NCBI GenBank assembly: GCA_036399495.1
Contig: DASWMZ010000059.1
Coordinates: 18,940-82,939 of the forward strand
Direction of reading: 5' to 3'
From: Paradesertivirga sp036399495
GTDB lineage: Bacteria > Bacteroidota > Bacteroidia > Sphingobacteriales > Sphingobacteriaceae
Length of the DNA: 64,000 bases
Shown here: piece by piece, positions 37,545-46,175 of the stretch
Layout of the letters: every line of letters begins with the position of its first letter
Numbering within the stretch: position 1 is the first letter of the stretch
Program-made: the position numbers and the translations under genes
The notes under the pieces: generated by a model
Database searches by the model: none
The model's input: the letters and a program-made list of their open reading frames with translations, nothing else
Told to the model about the DNA's origin: nothing

Positions 37545-38120
37545 TTAAATTTTTTTTAAGAAATCCACCATTTTGGTCATTGCCCTTCCACGATGACTAA
37601 TGCTGTTTTTCTCATCCGAAGTCATCTCCGAAAAAGTCACATCATATCCCTGTGGTATAAAAATTGGATCGTAGCCAAAACCCGATTTTCCTGAGCGTTG
37701 GTGTGCAATAGCTCCTTCTACTTCACCTTCGAAGAAATGCTCTCTGCCCCCCATAATTAAGGAGATAACACACCGAAATCGAGCATTACGATTAGGACTA
37801 TCGCGCAGCTTATCCAGAACAAGTTGCAAATTTGTCTCAGAGTCACGTGAACCCGAGTAATGTGCAGAGTAAACCCCTGGCTCGCCATTTAGTCCGTCTA
37901 CCTCCAAACCCGAATCATCCGAAAAGCAATCAACCTGAAAACGACGAAAAATATAATGGCTTTTTTGGGTAGCGTTCTCCTGGAAAGTTGATCCCGTTTC
38001 CGGGATATCTGCCTCGCAGCCAATGTCTTTTAAACTTTTCAGTTGAAATTCATCGCCAATCATAGCTTGAACTTCTTCCAGCTTGTGCTGATTGTTAGTG
38101 GCGAAAACGAGGTATTTCAT
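37545..38120 (-). CDS. rdgB: Non-canonical purine NTP pyrophosphatase (XTP/dITP diphosphatase)
   Basis: Protein of 191 residues, normal for the Ham1/RdgB family. The N-terminal phosphate loop is LVFATNNQHKLEEV, the metal-binding region is FSDDSGLEVDGLNGEPGVYSAHY, and the C-terminus has GFGYDPIFIPQG followed by KNSISHRGRA. It hydrolyses ITP, XTP and dITP to monophosphates plus pyrophosphate, keeping deaminated purines out of nucleic acids. It faces the OstA-like gene with 15 bp between stop codons. It follows a possible HolD-like gene. Confidence 0.95.
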   Translation of the reverse strand: MKYLVFATNNQHKLEEVQAMIGDEFQLKSLKDIGCEADIPETGSTFQENATQKSHYIFRRFQVDCFSDDSGLEVDGLNGEPGVYSAHYSGSRDSETNLQLVLDKLRDSPNRNARFRCVISLIMGGREHFFEGEVEGAIAHQRSGKSGFGYDPIFIPQGYDVTFSEMTSDEKNSISHRGRAMTKMVDFLKKI

Positions 38121-38167
38121 AATGAAGAATAGGGAAGGAGTGAAGGATTCGATGAATATAAGAACGG

Positions 38168-38677
38168 TTAGAGTTTTTTCATCTCATCCCAAAAGGTTCT
38201 TTTCTTATCCGTATTTGCGGCCATTTCGGCGAAGCTAAAAGTTGCAAGGACTTTGGTGTTTTGATGCTTAATTATTTGGTTCGACTGTACCCCATCTAGC
38301 TTTATTTGTGCTGGATTAATTCCAAAGAGAACTAACGAGCTACACACAAAGAAGTTTTTTAATTCCTCGAATGATGCGGTTGGATGTTTGGCCAGATTGA
38401 CAATTGCAACATCTTTTAGCTCTTGCTTTTTAGCCTTTAGAATATTTAACAGTGTTTCTAACTCTTTCGGATTGATGATTGGATGTTGCTGATCATTCAC
38501 AAGAAGCAAAATGTATTTGTTGTTTTCGCCAAGATATTCGAAAAATGCCGGCTCCTGCTTGGCAGCCTCAGGGACTATAATTTCCACTAAGCTTTCAACT
38601 TCTTCCTGAATGCTATATAAATCCTCAGTCATTAAGAAAGACAAGGCAAGCGGATTTGATGCTTTAAGTGCGTCCAT
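38168..38677 (-). CDS. Hypothetical protein, possibly related to DNA polymerase III psi (HolD-like)
   Basis: Protein of 169 residues with no signal peptide or membrane helix. The order of short blocks parallels E. coli HolD: a hydrophobic strand with a following turn (YILLLVNDQQHP), a long helix LETLLNILKAKK, the VAIVNL strand, LVLFGINP, then TFSFAEMAANTDKKRTFWDEM. In HolD the last part reads as a short helix, an ANP-type turn and LW. This comparison is from memory and is weak. It is 47 bp upstream of rdgB on the same strand, and I do not otherwise recognise the family. Confidence 0.6.
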   Translation of the reverse strand: MDALKASNPLALSFLMTEDLYSIQEEVESLVEIIVPEAAKQEPAFFEYLGENNKYILLLVNDQQHPIINPKELETLLNILKAKKQELKDVAIVNLAKHPTASFEELKNFFVCSSLVLFGINPAQIKLDGVQSNQIIKHQNTKVLATFSFAEMAANTDKKRTFWDEMKKL

Positions 38678-38779
38678 GCTTCAAAATTAATTGTTTCTGT
38701 TAAAAATAGTTAAAACAAATCATCGTTACTATTAGAGTCTTAATTTGAGTTACCTTTACAGAGAATACTTATTTGATTA

Positions 38780-38813
38780 TTTGTTGATTAATAGATTATA
38801 TCTGATATTTTTG
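38780..38813 (+). promoter_or_regulatory. Candidate promoter of the PPIase-MoxR operon
   Basis: TTTG at 38780-38783 is followed 22 nt later by TATTTTTG at 38806-38813, which fits TAnnTTTG. The spacing is a little longer than the usual 19-21 nt. It would give a 5' leader of about 70 nt before the ATG at 38889. Confidence 0.5.
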
Positions 38814-38888
38814 CGCCAGTCTGGTGTTAATTAATACTCAAAGCCAAGCTTTTTCATAGATCATCGTGGTCTTAACTTAACATAAACA

Positions 38889-40238
38889 ATGAAATTTTTC
38901 TTAAGTCTTATATTCCTAGTTCTTGCCACAATAAATCCTCTTTTTGCTCAAAATACTGTTATAAACAAGATCGTGGCAGTTGTTGGCGATAACATAATTT
39001 TACAGTCGGATGTAGACAGAGATTACTCGAATTATATTTTACAAGGTAATCCGGAAAACCCGGAAGTAAAATGTCAGATTGTTCAGCAAGCACTTACACA
39101 AAAGCTTTTATCGCAACAGGCAGTAATCGATTCAATAGTAGTAACTGATGATGAGGTTACCAATGAGGCTGACCGAAGGATGCGTGCTTTGATACAGCGG
39201 GCTGGTGGTCAGGAAAAATTGGAAGGATTTTTAAATCGCTCAGTTATTCAATACAAAGATCAGATTCGCCCCGATATACGGGAACAGCTTGTGGCTAACC
39301 GGATGCAAGGTAAAATTACCGAAAACGTGAGTGTAACACCGCTTGAGGTAAAGCGATTTTTTGAAGCGATTCCAAAAGACAGCCTCGAGAATTTTGATGC
39401 CGAAGTCGAAGTAGGAGAAATTATTATGTATCCGAAATTAACAAAAAAGGAAAAGGAGGTATATCGAGACAGGGCAGAGGTGTTGCGACTACGCGTAAAA
39501 GGAGGCGAAGATTTTGCAACTTTGGCTCGTTTATATTCTGAAGATCCGGGTTCGGCATCTGAAGGAGGTGACTTAGGCTTCTTTGACCGGACAGTTATGG
39601 TAAAAGAATTTACGGCACAGGCTTTTAAATTAAAGCCTGAAGAAGTTTCTGCAGTCTTTGAGACAGAACATGGTTTTCATATTTTGCAGGTTATAGAACG
39701 TCGTGGGGAGCAAGTGCAGGCCCGACATATACTGATTAAAACCGTACCAGGAAAAGAAAGTCTTGATCGTACTAAAACCGCTATTGATACTCTTTATAAA
39801 AATATTGTTGCAAAGAAAATGACTTTTTCTACAGCTGCAGCGCTTTATTCAGACAATAATGAAACGAAATATAACGGTGGAATGATGTTGAACTCTGAAA
39901 ATGTTCAAAGCCGGACTACTTTAATTCCTACCAATAAACTCGAACCTGCTGTTTTTTTTACAATCGATACCATGAAAGTTGGTGCCTATTCACGTCCTGA
40001 GCTTTTTACTGCCAGAGACGGTAAACAAGGTTATCGATTTCTGTATTTGAAATCTAAGACTGAACCGCATAAGGCGAGCCTGGACTTAGATTTTCCAAAG
40101 ATCAAGGAAGTTGCTTATCAGGATAAAGTGAATCGTACCTTGAGTGAGTGGTTTGAAAAAAGAAGGAGTACTACTTACATCAAGTTGGACCCAGAATATC
40201 AAACATGTTCAAACATGAAACTTTGGGTTTCTAAATAA
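38889..40238 (+). CDS. SurA-like periplasmic peptidyl-prolyl isomerase
   Basis: Protein of 449 residues with a signal peptide ending LFAQNT (about residue 20). A helical SurA_N-type region (residues 25-170) is followed by two parvulin (rotamase) domains, roughly 175-275 and 280-395. The first has FATLARLYSEDPGSASEGGDLGFFDRT and FHILQVIE, a well-kept signature. The second has YSDNNETKYNGGMM, which is less typical. It helps outer-membrane proteins fold in the periplasm. The MoxR gene starts 10 bp after it, so both are probably co-transcribed. Confidence 0.93.
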   Translation: MKFFLSLIFLVLATINPLFAQNTVINKIVAVVGDNIILQSDVDRDYSNYILQGNPENPEVKCQIVQQALTQKLLSQQAVIDSIVVTDDEVTNEADRRMRALIQRAGGQEKLEGFLNRSVIQYKDQIRPDIREQLVANRMQGKITENVSVTPLEVKRFFEAIPKDSLENFDAEVEVGEIIMYPKLTKKEKEVYRDRAEVLRLRVKGGEDFATLARLYSEDPGSASEGGDLGFFDRTVMVKEFTAQAFKLKPEEVSAVFETEHGFHILQVIERRGEQVQARHILIKTVPGKESLDRTKTAIDTLYKNIVAKKMTFSTAAALYSDNNETKYNGGMMLNSENVQSRTTLIPTNKLEPAVFFTIDTMKVGAYSRPELFTARDGKQGYRFLYLKSKTEPHKASLDLDFPKIKEVAYQDKVNRTLSEWFEKRRSTTYIKLDPEYQTCSNMKLWVSK

Positions 40239-40248
40239 GCCAAAGCTT

Positions 40249-41214
40249 ATGACTACCTATAAATCTGACATTGAAGCAGTTGATGCCTTAAGTGCATCTT
40301 ACAAAAGCATTCGCGATGAAATCGGGAATGTAATCATTGGTCAGGATGACATTGTTAAATCTGTACTCATTTCCATTTTTAGCAACGGGCATTGCCTTTT
40401 AGTCGGAGTTCCGGGATTAGCTAAAACGCTACTGGTGCAAACGGTTTCACAAGTTTTAGACCTGTCATATAACCGTGTGCAGTTTACTCCAGATTTAATG
40501 CCTTCGGATATTGTAGGATCAGAAATTTTAGGTGAAGATCGCGCATTTAAGTTTATTAAAGGGCCGGTGTTTTCTAACATTATCCTTGCGGATGAAATAA
40601 ATCGTACACCTCCGAAGACTCAGGCTGCTTTGCTTGAGGCAATGCAGGAAAAAGTAGTTACTGTTGGCGGTAAAACATATCCATTACCACAGCCATTTTT
40701 TGTTTTGGCAACTCAAAATCCAATAGAACAGGAGGGAACTTATCCTTTGCCGGAAGCACAATTAGACAGGTTTATGTTCAACGTATTCTTGTCTTATCCT
40801 TCGTTTAAGGAAGAACTTCAGGTAGTGAAAAATACTACCGCTAACCGTAAAGTTGATCTTAGAAAAATGCTTAATGCGGAAGAGATCATCTACTTTCAGC
40901 AATTAGTTAGAAATATCCCGGTTACGGATAATGTGTTGGAATATGCGGTTGGACTGGCTGCTAAAACCCGGCCGAATACTGCAACCGCTACAGACGAAGT
41001 AAATCGCTTTTTAAGCTGGGGAGCAGGGCCACGAGCATCTCAATATTTGGTTTTAGGCGCAAAATGCCACGCAGCGATCTCAGGCAAATATTCTCCGGAT
41101 ATAGAAGATGTTCAAGCAGTAGCCGAACCGATATTACGCCACCGGATCGTTAGAAATTATAAGGCTGAGGCCGAAGGTATTACGACGGAAGCATTAATCA
41201 GGAAGCTTTTTTAA
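40249..41214 (+). CDS. MoxR-family AAA+ ATPase
   Basis: Protein of 321 residues. Walker A GVPGLAKT is at 53-60, Walker B ILADEINRT at 112-120, and the sensor block LATQNPIEQEGTYPLPEAQLDRF is the hallmark of MoxR/RavA-type ATPases. Members act as chaperones that assemble metal- or von Willebrand-domain complexes. No partner vWA genes follow here, since the next 559 bp are gene-free, so the usual batII-type operon is absent or elsewhere. The gene is 10 bp downstream of the PPIase gene. Confidence 0.93.
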   Translation: MTTYKSDIEAVDALSASYKSIRDEIGNVIIGQDDIVKSVLISIFSNGHCLLVGVPGLAKTLLVQTVSQVLDLSYNRVQFTPDLMPSDIVGSEILGEDRAFKFIKGPVFSNIILADEINRTPPKTQAALLEAMQEKVVTVGGKTYPLPQPFFVLATQNPIEQEGTYPLPEAQLDRFMFNVFLSYPSFKEELQVVKNTTANRKVDLRKMLNAEEIIYFQQLVRNIPVTDNVLEYAVGLAAKTRPNTATATDEVNRFLSWGAGPRASQYLVLGAKCHAAISGKYSPDIEDVQAVAEPILRHRIVRNYKAEAEGITTEALIRKLF

Positions 41215-41773
41215 ATACTTAACGTGATTTTTGGTCCTTTAACTGACTTTAGTGAAGCATTTGCCAGGCAGGCTTCTTTCTTTTCCTTAGATGAAAAGAA
41301 ACAAAAATCAAGGCTTTCGAGTCTTGAGCTAAAAGTTCAAAAGAAGGCTGTCTGCAATCCAAGCCGCAAGTTGAGGTAGTGCTGGCTTGGACTTTCTAAT
41401 CCGCTTCTCCGGATTGCTTCCCTTCAGCTCATTATGTCTTTCAGCAAGCCTTCTTTTAAACTTTCTAAACCATCAATCCTCTGAGGCCACCCTGCTTGAT
41501 GCATTTGGCGTTTGAACTTCCGTAACAAAGAATCACTAAATAACCTAAGAGCGAGCGGTAGCCCGAACAAAAAGGCGGCCGAGCATCTTTTTGTTCTTGA
41601 ACTTTTGGTTCTTTTGTTCAAGACAAAAGAACTAGGCCAACGCCCGGCCAAGAGGACGGCAAAAGAATCCTCAAGCAGAAACTTTCATAAGTGCTTGCTG
41701 TAACCAGATCTAATTTTAATTTCTATTTTGAGTTTAATGCTAATATAAACTACATTATTTGTCCCTTGATTTT
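41215..41773. other. Gene-free stretch containing a nested inverted-repeat element
   Basis: No supported gene lies in these 559 bp. Short frames on each strand near 41424-41703 have no recognisable content. Its outstanding content is an inverted-repeat element at about 41279-41632. The flanks contain short pieces of low-complexity sequence, including reiterated TTCTTTT/AAAAGAA words. The right end is A/T-rich and abuts the stop codon of the NTF2-like gene. Confidence 0.7.
41279..41632. repeat. Nested inverted-repeat element
   Basis: An outer imperfect inverted repeat joins about 41279-41313 (TTCTTTT then AAAAGAA then CAAAA and TCAAG words) with 41588-41632. Inside it, AAAAGAAGGCT (41339-41349) pairs with AGCCTTCTTTT (41447-41457), GCAATCC (41354-41360) with GGATTGC (41411-41417), and CCAAGCC (41359-41365) with GGCTTGG (41384-41390). 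The stems are nested, suggesting a folded nucleic acid, a mobile repeat or both. No transposase is present. Confidence 0.75.
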
Positions 41774-42646
41774 TCAATCGACTTCTGCTGCTGCAACATA
41801 CACCTCAAAAATTACCTTCCACACATATCCTGTTTGTACTTCCCAAATACGGACATAATGGTATCTCTTATTTAACCCTTTCTGAACAATGCTGGCATCT
41901 CCATAGGTATAAGCCAGTTCACCACTATAAGAACGATCGGCTTTTAGAGGTTCAGAGCCTAGTCGCTGGCCTTGCTTTTCCCAAAAGGCTGTGATTGCTT
42001 TTTTGCCGATAATGGGTTCAAATCCAGGGAACAACAAGCGCGCTTCATCAGCAAGAAATTCTTTAAGCGCAACTTTAGTGTCGGCTTTTAAAACCGTACC
42101 CATTAATTTGTCGGAACTAAAAACAACATCTTCGCGTTGCTGAAGGCGGTTTTCAGAACGCTGCTTAAGATAGATTTCATTTCTAGGATTTTGGAAAAGC
42201 ATCGCCTGACTTGCTTTAGGTTTTTTGTGCTCTACACCTAAATCAAGCGCTAGCTTCCAAACTCCTTTTGTATTCTTTTTCCAAACCGAAAGATAATCCC
42301 CGTAATGGGTTTTACTGGTATCTGATGCTTTGTAAGTTGACGGACCACTGGTAATTCCCCAATCGCCACTTTTTGCTATTCTGGCATACACGGGCTGCCA
42401 GCTCAAATGCCCAAGACTATCAGATTTCTTCTTAAAGTACTTCTCCGGACTTATTGGTCCGGGTTTGAAAATGATCGTTTCCTCAGTTGAAACATTTAAA
42501 AAAGCTTTTTTAATACCTTTCTTTTTGGCTAGCGCCGAAAAATAATTTTCAGCAGATATTAGCTGACTCACTTTATCTTCCGTTTGCGTTTGCGCAAAAG
42601 TTGTTGAGACTAATGCCAGTAAAAGGCAGGTTATAATTTTTTGCAT
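41774..42646 (-). CDS. Secreted protein with two NTF2-like regions (DUF4440-like)
   Basis: Protein of 290 residues with a signal peptide (MQKIITCLLLALVSTTFAQ). Two similar stretches follow, starting at about 28 and 175. Each has a helix, a strand pattern and a closing VWK, as in GDWGITSGPSTYKAS ... GDYLSVWKKNTKGVWKL and SGELAYTYGDASIVQ ... YHYVRIWEVQTGYVWKV. That pattern fits tandem nuclear-transport-factor-2-like folds such as DUF4440/SnoaL. Substrate and role are unknown. It lies 39 bp after cysS on the same strand. Confidence 0.75.
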   Translation of the reverse strand: MQKIITCLLLALVSTTFAQTQTEDKVSQLISAENYFSALAKKKGIKKAFLNVSTEETIIFKPGPISPEKYFKKKSDSLGHLSWQPVYARIAKSGDWGITSGPSTYKASDTSKTHYGDYLSVWKKNTKGVWKLALDLGVEHKKPKASQAMLFQNPRNEIYLKQRSENRLQQREDVVFSSDKLMGTVLKADTKVALKEFLADEARLLFPGFEPIIGKKAITAFWEKQGQRLGSEPLKADRSYSGELAYTYGDASIVQKGLNKRYHYVRIWEVQTGYVWKVIFEVYVAAAEVD

Positions 42647-42685
42647 TTTTTATTTAGCGTACGTTGGGCAGTTTTATTGTTTACT

Positions 42686-44146
42686 TTAAATTTTATTCCA
42701 ATTACTGCCTTCTTTGCTGTCTTTAAGCTGAATGCCCAATTCCTGCAAGCCAATCCTAATCTTATCGGATGTTGCGTAATCCTTATTATTCTTAGCCTCG
42801 AGGCGAAGGTTGATTATGAAATCCATCAACTGACTGAAATCGTCAGTTTGTGAGGATTCTTCTTTTAAGCCCAAAACATCAAAAACGAAAGCATTAACGG
42901 TAGACTTTAGAACATCTAAATCGGGTGCAGAAATTTTCGCTTTACCATCGTAAACACTATTAATGATCCGGGCTGCTTCAAATAATTCGGCAATAACCAT
43001 CGGACTGTTAAAATCATCATTCATTGCTTCATAACAGCGTTGCTTGATCGATAAAACATCAACTTCCGATACATCGGAAGCTTTTAGTTTTTCCAGTAAA
43101 GCGCAGGCATTCATCAGCCGTTTAAAACCTTTATCAGATGCCTCGAGAGCATCGTTCGAAAAATCCAAGGTGCTGCGGTAATGGGCCTGTAGCATAAAGA
43201 AGCGAACCGCCATTGGCGAGTAGCCTCTTTTTAATAAAGGATGGCTGCCTGTAAAGAGCTCATGGGGTAAAAATCCGTTACCGGATGATTTTGACATTCT
43301 TGCTCCGTTTACAGTAAGCATATTTGTGTGGAGCCAATACTTCGCCGGTTCTTTATGATTGCATGCCCAAGATTGCGCGATTTCATTAGTATGATGTGTT
43401 GCCGCTAAATCAATTCCCCCACCGTGTATATCAAATGTGTCACCAAGATATTTGCTGCTCATGGCAGAGCATTCGATGTGCCATCCCGGGAAGCCCCAGC
43501 CCCAGGGGGATGGCCAGCGCATGATGTGTTCTGGCTTGGCCTTAATCCATAATGCAAAATCTAAACGGCCGCGTTTCTCATCCTGACCTCCCAAATCGCG
43601 AGTGTTGGTTAACAGCTCCTCCATATTGCGGTTGGTAAGAATGGTATAGTTGTTTTGCAGGCTATATTTCTCTACGTCAAAGTAAACCGTTCCGTTAACC
43701 TCATAAGCAAAGCCGTTGTTGATGATATCTTTCATCATTTCGATTTGCTCGGCAATATGGCCAGTGGCCGTTGGCTCAATACTTGGGGGGAGGGTATTGA
43801 ATAAACTCATTACATCGCGAAAGCCAATAGTGTAACGCTGAACAATCTCCATTGGCTCAACCTGCTCGAGCCGTGCTTTCTTAGAAAATTTATCATCTCC
43901 TTCATCACGGTCGCCTTCAAGGTGTCCGGCATCAGTAATGTTCCGTACATAACGTACTTTAAAACCGAGGTGAACCAAATACCTGTATATCAAATCAAAA
44001 GACACAAAAGTGCGGCAATTGCCGAGATGCACATCGCTGTAAACAGTTGGTCCGCAAACATACATCCCTACAAAAGGAGCGTTTAAGGGTTCAAAAAGCT
44101 CTTTCTTTCTTGTTAAAGTATTATAAACAACCAGGTTGTTCTTCAT
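42686..44146 (-). CDS. cysS: Cysteinyl-tRNA synthetase
   Basis: Protein of 486 residues, near the family length. The zinc ligand Cys31 and the HIGH-like HLGN at 40-43 are in MYVCGPTVYSDVHLGNCRT. A later metal-binding part is WHIECSAMS. The KMSKS-like ARMSKSSGN lies near residue 275. It loads Cys onto tRNA(Cys) using ATP. The start ATG at 44146 lies 4 nt after a TAAGTTTG promoter box, so the mRNA may be leaderless. Confidence 0.97.
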   Translation of the reverse strand: MKNNLVVYNTLTRKKELFEPLNAPFVGMYVCGPTVYSDVHLGNCRTFVSFDLIYRYLVHLGFKVRYVRNITDAGHLEGDRDEGDDKFSKKARLEQVEPMEIVQRYTIGFRDVMSLFNTLPPSIEPTATGHIAEQIEMMKDIINNGFAYEVNGTVYFDVEKYSLQNNYTILTNRNMEELLTNTRDLGGQDEKRGRLDFALWIKAKPEHIMRWPSPWGWGFPGWHIECSAMSSKYLGDTFDIHGGGIDLAATHHTNEIAQSWACNHKEPAKYWLHTNMLTVNGARMSKSSGNGFLPHELFTGSHPLLKRGYSPMAVRFFMLQAHYRSTLDFSNDALEASDKGFKRLMNACALLEKLKASDVSEVDVLSIKQRCYEAMNDDFNSPMVIAELFEAARIINSVYDGKAKISAPDLDVLKSTVNAFVFDVLGLKEESSQTDDFSQLMDFIINLRLEAKNNKDYATSDKIRIGLQELGIQLKDSKEGSNWNKI

Positions 44147-44150
44147 GCTG

Positions 44151-44158
44151 CAAACTTA
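44151..44158 (-). promoter_or_regulatory. TAnnTTTG promoter box directly ahead of cysS
   Basis: The minus strand reads TAAGTTTG, an exact consensus match, followed by CAGC and then the ATG. Transcription from this box would start at or next to the initiator codon. No TTTG at -33 is visible upstream. Confidence 0.5.
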
Positions 44159-44193
44159 AAGAATACTGTTGAGATTGAACAGGGGATTATCCG

Positions 44194-45321
44194 TTAAGGG
44201 TTGAATTCGAGATCGGCTCTAACGGGATAGTGATCCGACAGCTTTTTCTCAATGATGGTAAAGTTTTTAACTTTAAATTCAGGCCTCACCAAGATATAAT
44301 CGATTTGAAAATTGGGGAAGTCGCCGTTGTAAGTGATGCCAAAACCGCTACCCTTTTCGCGGAAGCTGTTTATCATTCCTTTTCCTAAAGTATTTACCGC
44401 GTATGATATCGGCGTATCATTAAAATCTCCGGCAATAATATAGGGCATCTTTGCAGAATTGGCATGTGCTTTCAATACTTCTACCTGCTCTCCTCGATTA
44501 ACAAAGGCATGTTTTATTCGCTTGCTTACACGTTTGGTTGAATTTACATCAGTAGGAATTTCTTTAATGTTTTTCAAATATTCATAATCCTCCGGCTGGA
44601 AACTGATGGATTGAAGGTGAACACTGTAAACACGTAACTTTTTTCCTTTGATAACAAAATCAGCAAAAAGAACATCGTTGCCATGTGTAATATTCGGGAA
44701 TTTGAGTTTTCCCTTATTGTGAATTTTATATTTCGAGAAGATTGCATACCCATGCATTTCGTAATCATTTCCTTCGCTTTCTTCGATGTAATAATGCTGA
44801 GTCTTTAAAGTTTCTGTAACTGCTTTCTTGAAATTAAATTCGCCGCTTCTCCGGGTAAAAAATTCCTGTATACAGAGTATATCGGGTTGCTCCTTTCGGA
44901 GGATATCCATCATCTGGCTTTTTATACTTTTCTCGTATTCCTTATTGTCAAATGTGCGGAAATAGTGCACATTCCAGGTCATTACCCGGAGAACATCGTT
45001 AGAAGATTTAGGTACCTGTATAGCGGTGGGTTCGCGAAAACCAATGGTGCTAACTAAAAATTTCCACCCCACTAAGATAGTAAGGAACGAAACCAATGCA
45101 TAAACAGGCTTTTTGAAAAGCCAAAAAATCGCACAAACTACATTGATCAATAATAAAAAAGGGTAGCCAAGTCCGATAAAGGAAACAGGCCAGAAGCTGG
45201 TAGGTGGAATAAATGCGGCAACATAACTTAAAATAAGAATACCTGCTGCCGCGATATTTAAAACAAAAAGTATTTTAGTTAGCCAACTCCCTTTTTTTTT
45301 CTTCTTGCTCCTCGAAATCAT
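44194..45321 (-). CDS. Endonuclease/exonuclease/phosphatase-family protein
   Basis: Protein of 375 residues. About three hydrophobic helices span residues 15-90 and anchor it in the membrane. The EEP domain follows: MTWNVHYF, ILCIQEFF (metal-binding Glu), VYSVHLQS, IAGDFNDTPIS (catalytic Asp/Asn) and the closing SDHYPVRADL with the catalytic His. Family members cleave nucleic acids or phosphoesters. The specific substrate is not predictable. It overlaps the rhomboid gene start by 4 bp and ends the mutL operon. Confidence 0.88.
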   Translation of the reverse strand: MISRSKKKKKGSWLTKILFVLNIAAAGILILSYVAAFIPPTSFWPVSFIGLGYPFLLLINVVCAIFWLFKKPVYALVSFLTILVGWKFLVSTIGFREPTAIQVPKSSNDVLRVMTWNVHYFRTFDNKEYEKSIKSQMMDILRKEQPDILCIQEFFTRRSGEFNFKKAVTETLKTQHYYIEESEGNDYEMHGYAIFSKYKIHNKGKLKFPNITHGNDVLFADFVIKGKKLRVYSVHLQSISFQPEDYEYLKNIKEIPTDVNSTKRVSKRIKHAFVNRGEQVEVLKAHANSAKMPYIIAGDFNDTPISYAVNTLGKGMINSFREKGSGFGITYNGDFPNFQIDYILVRPEFKVKNFTIIEKKLSDHYPVRADLEFNP

Positions 45322-46175
45322 TCTTTATTGCTGGCTTTGAACAGTTGTTCTTTTTCTTGTGGGCTAAGGCTGTTATAGCCAGATTTGGAAATCTTATCTA
45401 AAATCTGGTCTATTAATTCTTGCTCCGGAACTCTGCTGCTAACGTTTACAGTTGCGGTAGCTCTTCGCTGAACTACCCGTAATCGCTTTCTTTTTTGTAG
45501 AATTTTGCTCCAGTCGTTGCCACTTTGAAGCTGTTTAATAAAGACAAAACCTAAGAGCGCACCGCCAAGGTGAGCAAGGCTGCCACCAGGGTTTGAACCT
45601 GCAAGGCTTATAATATCCATCACTACATAAATTAAAGCCAGGTATTTTAAGCGCACTTCGCCAAAAAGTAAAAGCCTTACTGCATAATCAGGAAGTAAGG
45701 TTGAAATTGCAACTACAATGGCCATTACACTGCCCGATGCTCCAAGCAATATTGAATTATATTTTGCGGTTTCGAACAGTGGAAACGTGTTATAAAAAAG
45801 CAGGAATAATAAGGCGCCAACCAACCCACCCGCCAGGTAAGTGAAAGTAAACTGCCTTCCGTTCAAGTAATCTTCGAAAATTCTCCCAAACCAATAAAGC
45901 ACAAGCATATTAAAGAAGAAATGGAAAAGCCCGGTATGGGTAAACATATAAGTAAAGAGCGTCCATGGTTTATAAACCGCCGCATATAAATCTCCGGGAA
46001 CGGAAAGTTGTACTCTAAGCCAATCGGATATAGCTGTATTTTTTGTTATTAATATTTCAAGTTTTAGGAAACCCAAAATCAGAAAAACGAGGGTATTAAT
46101 GCCGATAAATAAATACAACCGGCTACCCGAACTAAACATTTTATTCCAAAGCTCCTTGAATATAGACTGCTTCAT
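45318..46175 (-). CDS. Rhomboid-family intramembrane serine protease
   Basis: Protein of 285 residues with six hydrophobic helices. The catalytic GASGS is about residue 144 and the catalytic His lies in LAHLGGALLG near residue 205. An HTGLFHFFFNML block provides the conserved N-terminal His/Asn features. It should cleave membrane-anchored substrates. It is the second of two adjacent rhomboid genes, overlapping the upstream one by 4 bp. A C-terminal cytoplasmic tail of about 70 residues is Arg/Lys-rich. Confidence 0.92.
   Translation of the reverse strand: MKQSIFKELWNKMFSSGSRLYLFIGINTLVFLILGFLKLEILITKNTAISDWLRVQLSVPGDLYAAVYKPWTLFTYMFTHTGLFHFFFNMLVLYWFGRIFEDYLNGRQFTFTYLAGGLVGALLFLLFYNTFPLFETAKYNSILLGASGSVMAIVVAISTLLPDYAVRLLLFGEVRLKYLALIYVVMDIISLAGSNPGGSLAHLGGALLGFVFIKQLQSGNDWSKILQKRKRLRVVQRRATATVNVSSRVPEQELIDQILDKISKSGYNSLSPQEKEQLFKASNKE

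Noticed and set aside
41424..41703. Two short overlapping frames in the gene-free stretch
   Set aside because: They lie inside the inverted-repeat element, on opposite strands, with no conserved composition or start context.
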